A program made the position numbers and the translations under genes. Under the pieces are notes generated by a model, which saw nothing but the letters and a program-made list of their open reading frames with translations, was not told the DNA's origin and did not search any database. A stretch of 64,000 bases of DNA from Streptomyces cadmiisoli (GTDB taxonomy: Bacteria; Actinomycetota; Actinomycetes; Streptomycetales; Streptomycetaceae): NCBI RefSeq assembly GCF_003261055.1, contig NZ_CP030074.1, positions 868,001 through 932,000 of the forward strand, in the 5' to 3' direction. This document shows positions 62,906 through 64,000 of this stretch, piece by piece (the first letter of the stretch is position 1; each line of letters starts with the position of its first letter).

Positions 62906-63383
62906 CGCGGCCCCCAATCTCCTCAACGAGAGTCTGCTGCAGTCGACGCCGGGCGCGGTTCCGGTTCTTCCGTACGGCGTCTTCTCGCATATCAAGCGCT
63001 TGGGCGATCTCCCGGTCGGTGAAGCCGTCCTGGGCCCACGCCATGACGTGCCGCTGCAGCGGCGGCAGCTGGGCCAGAGCGTTCAGGACCCGCTGATTTC
63101 CCTCTTTGAGCGTCACGTGGGCGATGGGACAGGTCCCGCCCGAGCGATCGGGCAACGGGTCGTACGGGGTGACCCGTTGGCCGGTCTGACGCAGATAGCA
63201 GCGGTGAGCGACCTTGCGCAGCCACGCCCGCGGTTCCCGGATACGGTCCCATTTCTCGATGGCTATCGTGAAAGCCTCATGAGCGGCATCGGCAGCCTCG
63301 TAGGGAGTCGCGCCGACACGGACCAGGAACCGTGTCAGCTGCGGCATCTCGACGCGGTAGAGGTCCTCAAGACTGCTGGTCAT
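62898..63383 (-). CDS. ECF-like RNA polymerase sigma factor
   Basis: A 161-residue sigma-70-family protein. Region 2 is short (LYRVEMPQLTRFLVRVGATP, YEAADAAHEAFTIAIEKWD, PRAWLRKVAHRCYLRQ). After a linker, region 4 reads VLNALAQLPPLQRHVMAWAQ then DGFTDREIAQALDMREDAVR and KNRNRARRRL, a typical HTH for -35 recognition. The ATG at 63383 gives the usual ECF length; the frame is open further upstream without a better start. It is followed by an overlapping hypothetical gene that may modulate it. Confidence 0.85.
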   Translation of the reverse strand: MTSSLEDLYRVEMPQLTRFLVRVGATPYEAADAAHEAFTIAIEKWDRIREPRAWLRKVAHRCYLRQTGQRVTPYDPLPDRSGGTCPIAHVTLKEGNQRVLNALAQLPPLQRHVMAWAQDGFTDREIAQALDMREDAVRKNRNRARRRLQQTLVEEIGGRDE

Positions 63384-63453
63384 TAACGCGGGCGAAGCCC
63401 CGTCGGTGTGTAAAGGCGCCGGTACCGTCTTCCTCGCCACAGGCGAGACCGAC

Positions 63454-63681
63454 TCAGCCACGGCGGAACTCCGCCAACTGCGCTCCCGTCACAACCTCGA
63501 CGCTGCCGGGCCGTTCCAGCAGACGGCTGCCGGGCGGCAGGTTCCGCACCCGCTCGCTGAGACCTTGCTGCTGCATCTCGGTTCTGCGCAGTTCGGTACG
63601 GCCAGCCACCCATATGTGCAGCAGCCGACACAGCCAGCCGCACAGCATCAGCAGCCCTCCCCCGAGCACCGGATCCATCAC
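63454..63681 (-). CDS. Small membrane protein upstream of the sigma factor
   Basis: A 75-residue frame with one hydrophobic segment at residues 3-28 (LGGGLLMLCGWLCRLLHIWV) followed by a charged tail (GRTELRRTEMQQQGLSERVR) and ending QLAEFRRG. It is on the same strand as the sigma factor, ending 71 bases before that gene's start, so a common transcript is likely. No family was recognised. Confidence 0.45.
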   Translation of the reverse strand: MMDPVLGGGLLMLCGWLCRLLHIWVAGRTELRRTEMQQQGLSERVRNLPPGSRLLERPGSVEVVTGAQLAEFRRG

Positions 63682-63836
63682 GGTCCGCCTTCCCCGGCGG
63701 TGACCCGTTCACCTGCCGACACTATGTAGTGCACGCACCCCCGCCTTTTGTGACCCCGCCGTCCGTGACGTACGTCTCACGGACCCGTCAGCCGAATATT
63801 CTCAGGGCCTTGCCCGCCGGGAAGGAGAACTCCGTC

Positions 63837-64000
63837 ATGGATCCGCAGGCCGGGGATTACCGCACGCAGGCGCGCTACTTCGCGGGCAGGGCCGCGCTGG
63901 ACGGCGCGGCGCTCACGGATGTGCAGGAGCGGCTCGCGCGGGCGGTGCTCGAGGTCGTGCTGCTGGCCGGCCTGCCGCCGTACGACATCGAGGCGGCGGC
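63837..64000 (+). CDS. Unidentified gene, 3' end outside the window
   Basis: GGAAGGAGAA lies 6 bases before the ATG. The first 54 residues read MDPQAGDYRTQARYFAGRAA then LDGAALTDVQERLARAVLEV and VLLAGLPPYDIEAA. This is an ordinary soluble start with no signal peptide. The gene is cut by the window end and no function can be assigned. It is divergent from the small membrane protein and sigma factor unit. Confidence 0.6.
   Translation, partial: MDPQAGDYRTQARYFAGRAALDGAALTDVQERLARAVLEVVLLAGLPPYDIEAA

Overview
The window is high-GC actinobacterial DNA that I read as an accessory region of a Streptomyces chromosome arm or large plasmid. The evidence is the G/C-rich third codon positions, GTG and TTG starts, an AfsR-like SARP regulator, a TrmB/LuxR hybrid regulator, a DUF2637 membrane protein, and many Streptomyces-type insertion sequences. 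No tRNA or rRNA gene was seen. Many IS copies are truncated, frameshifted or nested, which indicates a long history of insertion and rearrangement.

Region 1 (1-14 kb): a DUF308-like membrane protein, IS3 and IS1182 remnants, a DUF1963-like protein, IS5 and MerR remnants, a large AfsR-like regulator divergent from a small secreted peptidoglycan-binding protein, and a TrmB/LuxR-type regulator divergent from an 1150-residue secreted subtilisin-like protease carrying a beta-propeller. Region 2 (14-30 kb): an IS110 element interrupted by a complete IS1380 element, three paralogous secreted crystallin/I36-inhibitor-like proteins, a lipoprotein, an XRE regulator divergent from an SDR oxidoreductase, and a run of IS5/ISL3/IS427 copies, one carrying a passenger gene inside its inverted repeats.

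Region 3 (30-44 kb): ISAs1 remnants around a group II intron inserted into domain V of another group II intron, followed by a visibly more A+T-rich island that looks like a ribosomally synthesised modified peptide (RiPP) locus. It has a YcaO-TfuA pair (thioamidation-type enzymes), a 43-residue precursor-like peptide with an acidic leader and Gly-Gly, a JmjC/cupin-type 2-oxoglutarate oxygenase and an Eis-type acetyltransferase. The two halves are separated by transposase debris. An orphan oxygenase-like gene at 29.8 kb has similar base composition.

Region 4 (44.8-62 kb): a DUF2637 membrane protein, a decaying type I-E CRISPR array, and cas3-cas8e-cse2-cas7e-cas5e-cas6e. There is no cas1 or cas2. 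Their usual place is taken by a DDE (D,D35E) integrase-type transposase and an AAA+ ATPase of the TniB/TnsC/IstB type, apparently in the same operon as cas6e. A DprA-like plus HAD/phosphoribosyltransferase pair follows, matching the architecture of the ShosTA defence system. The cas-transposase-ATPase arrangement is the best candidate for an undescribed system here: an RNA-guided transposition module, or a CRISPR locus captured by a Tn5053/Mu-like element. It keeps Cas3 and shows no recognisable TniQ.

Region 5 (62-64 kb): a minus-strand unit with a small membrane protein, an ECF-like sigma factor and a translationally coupled hypothetical protein, then the start of an unidentified plus-strand gene cut by the window end.
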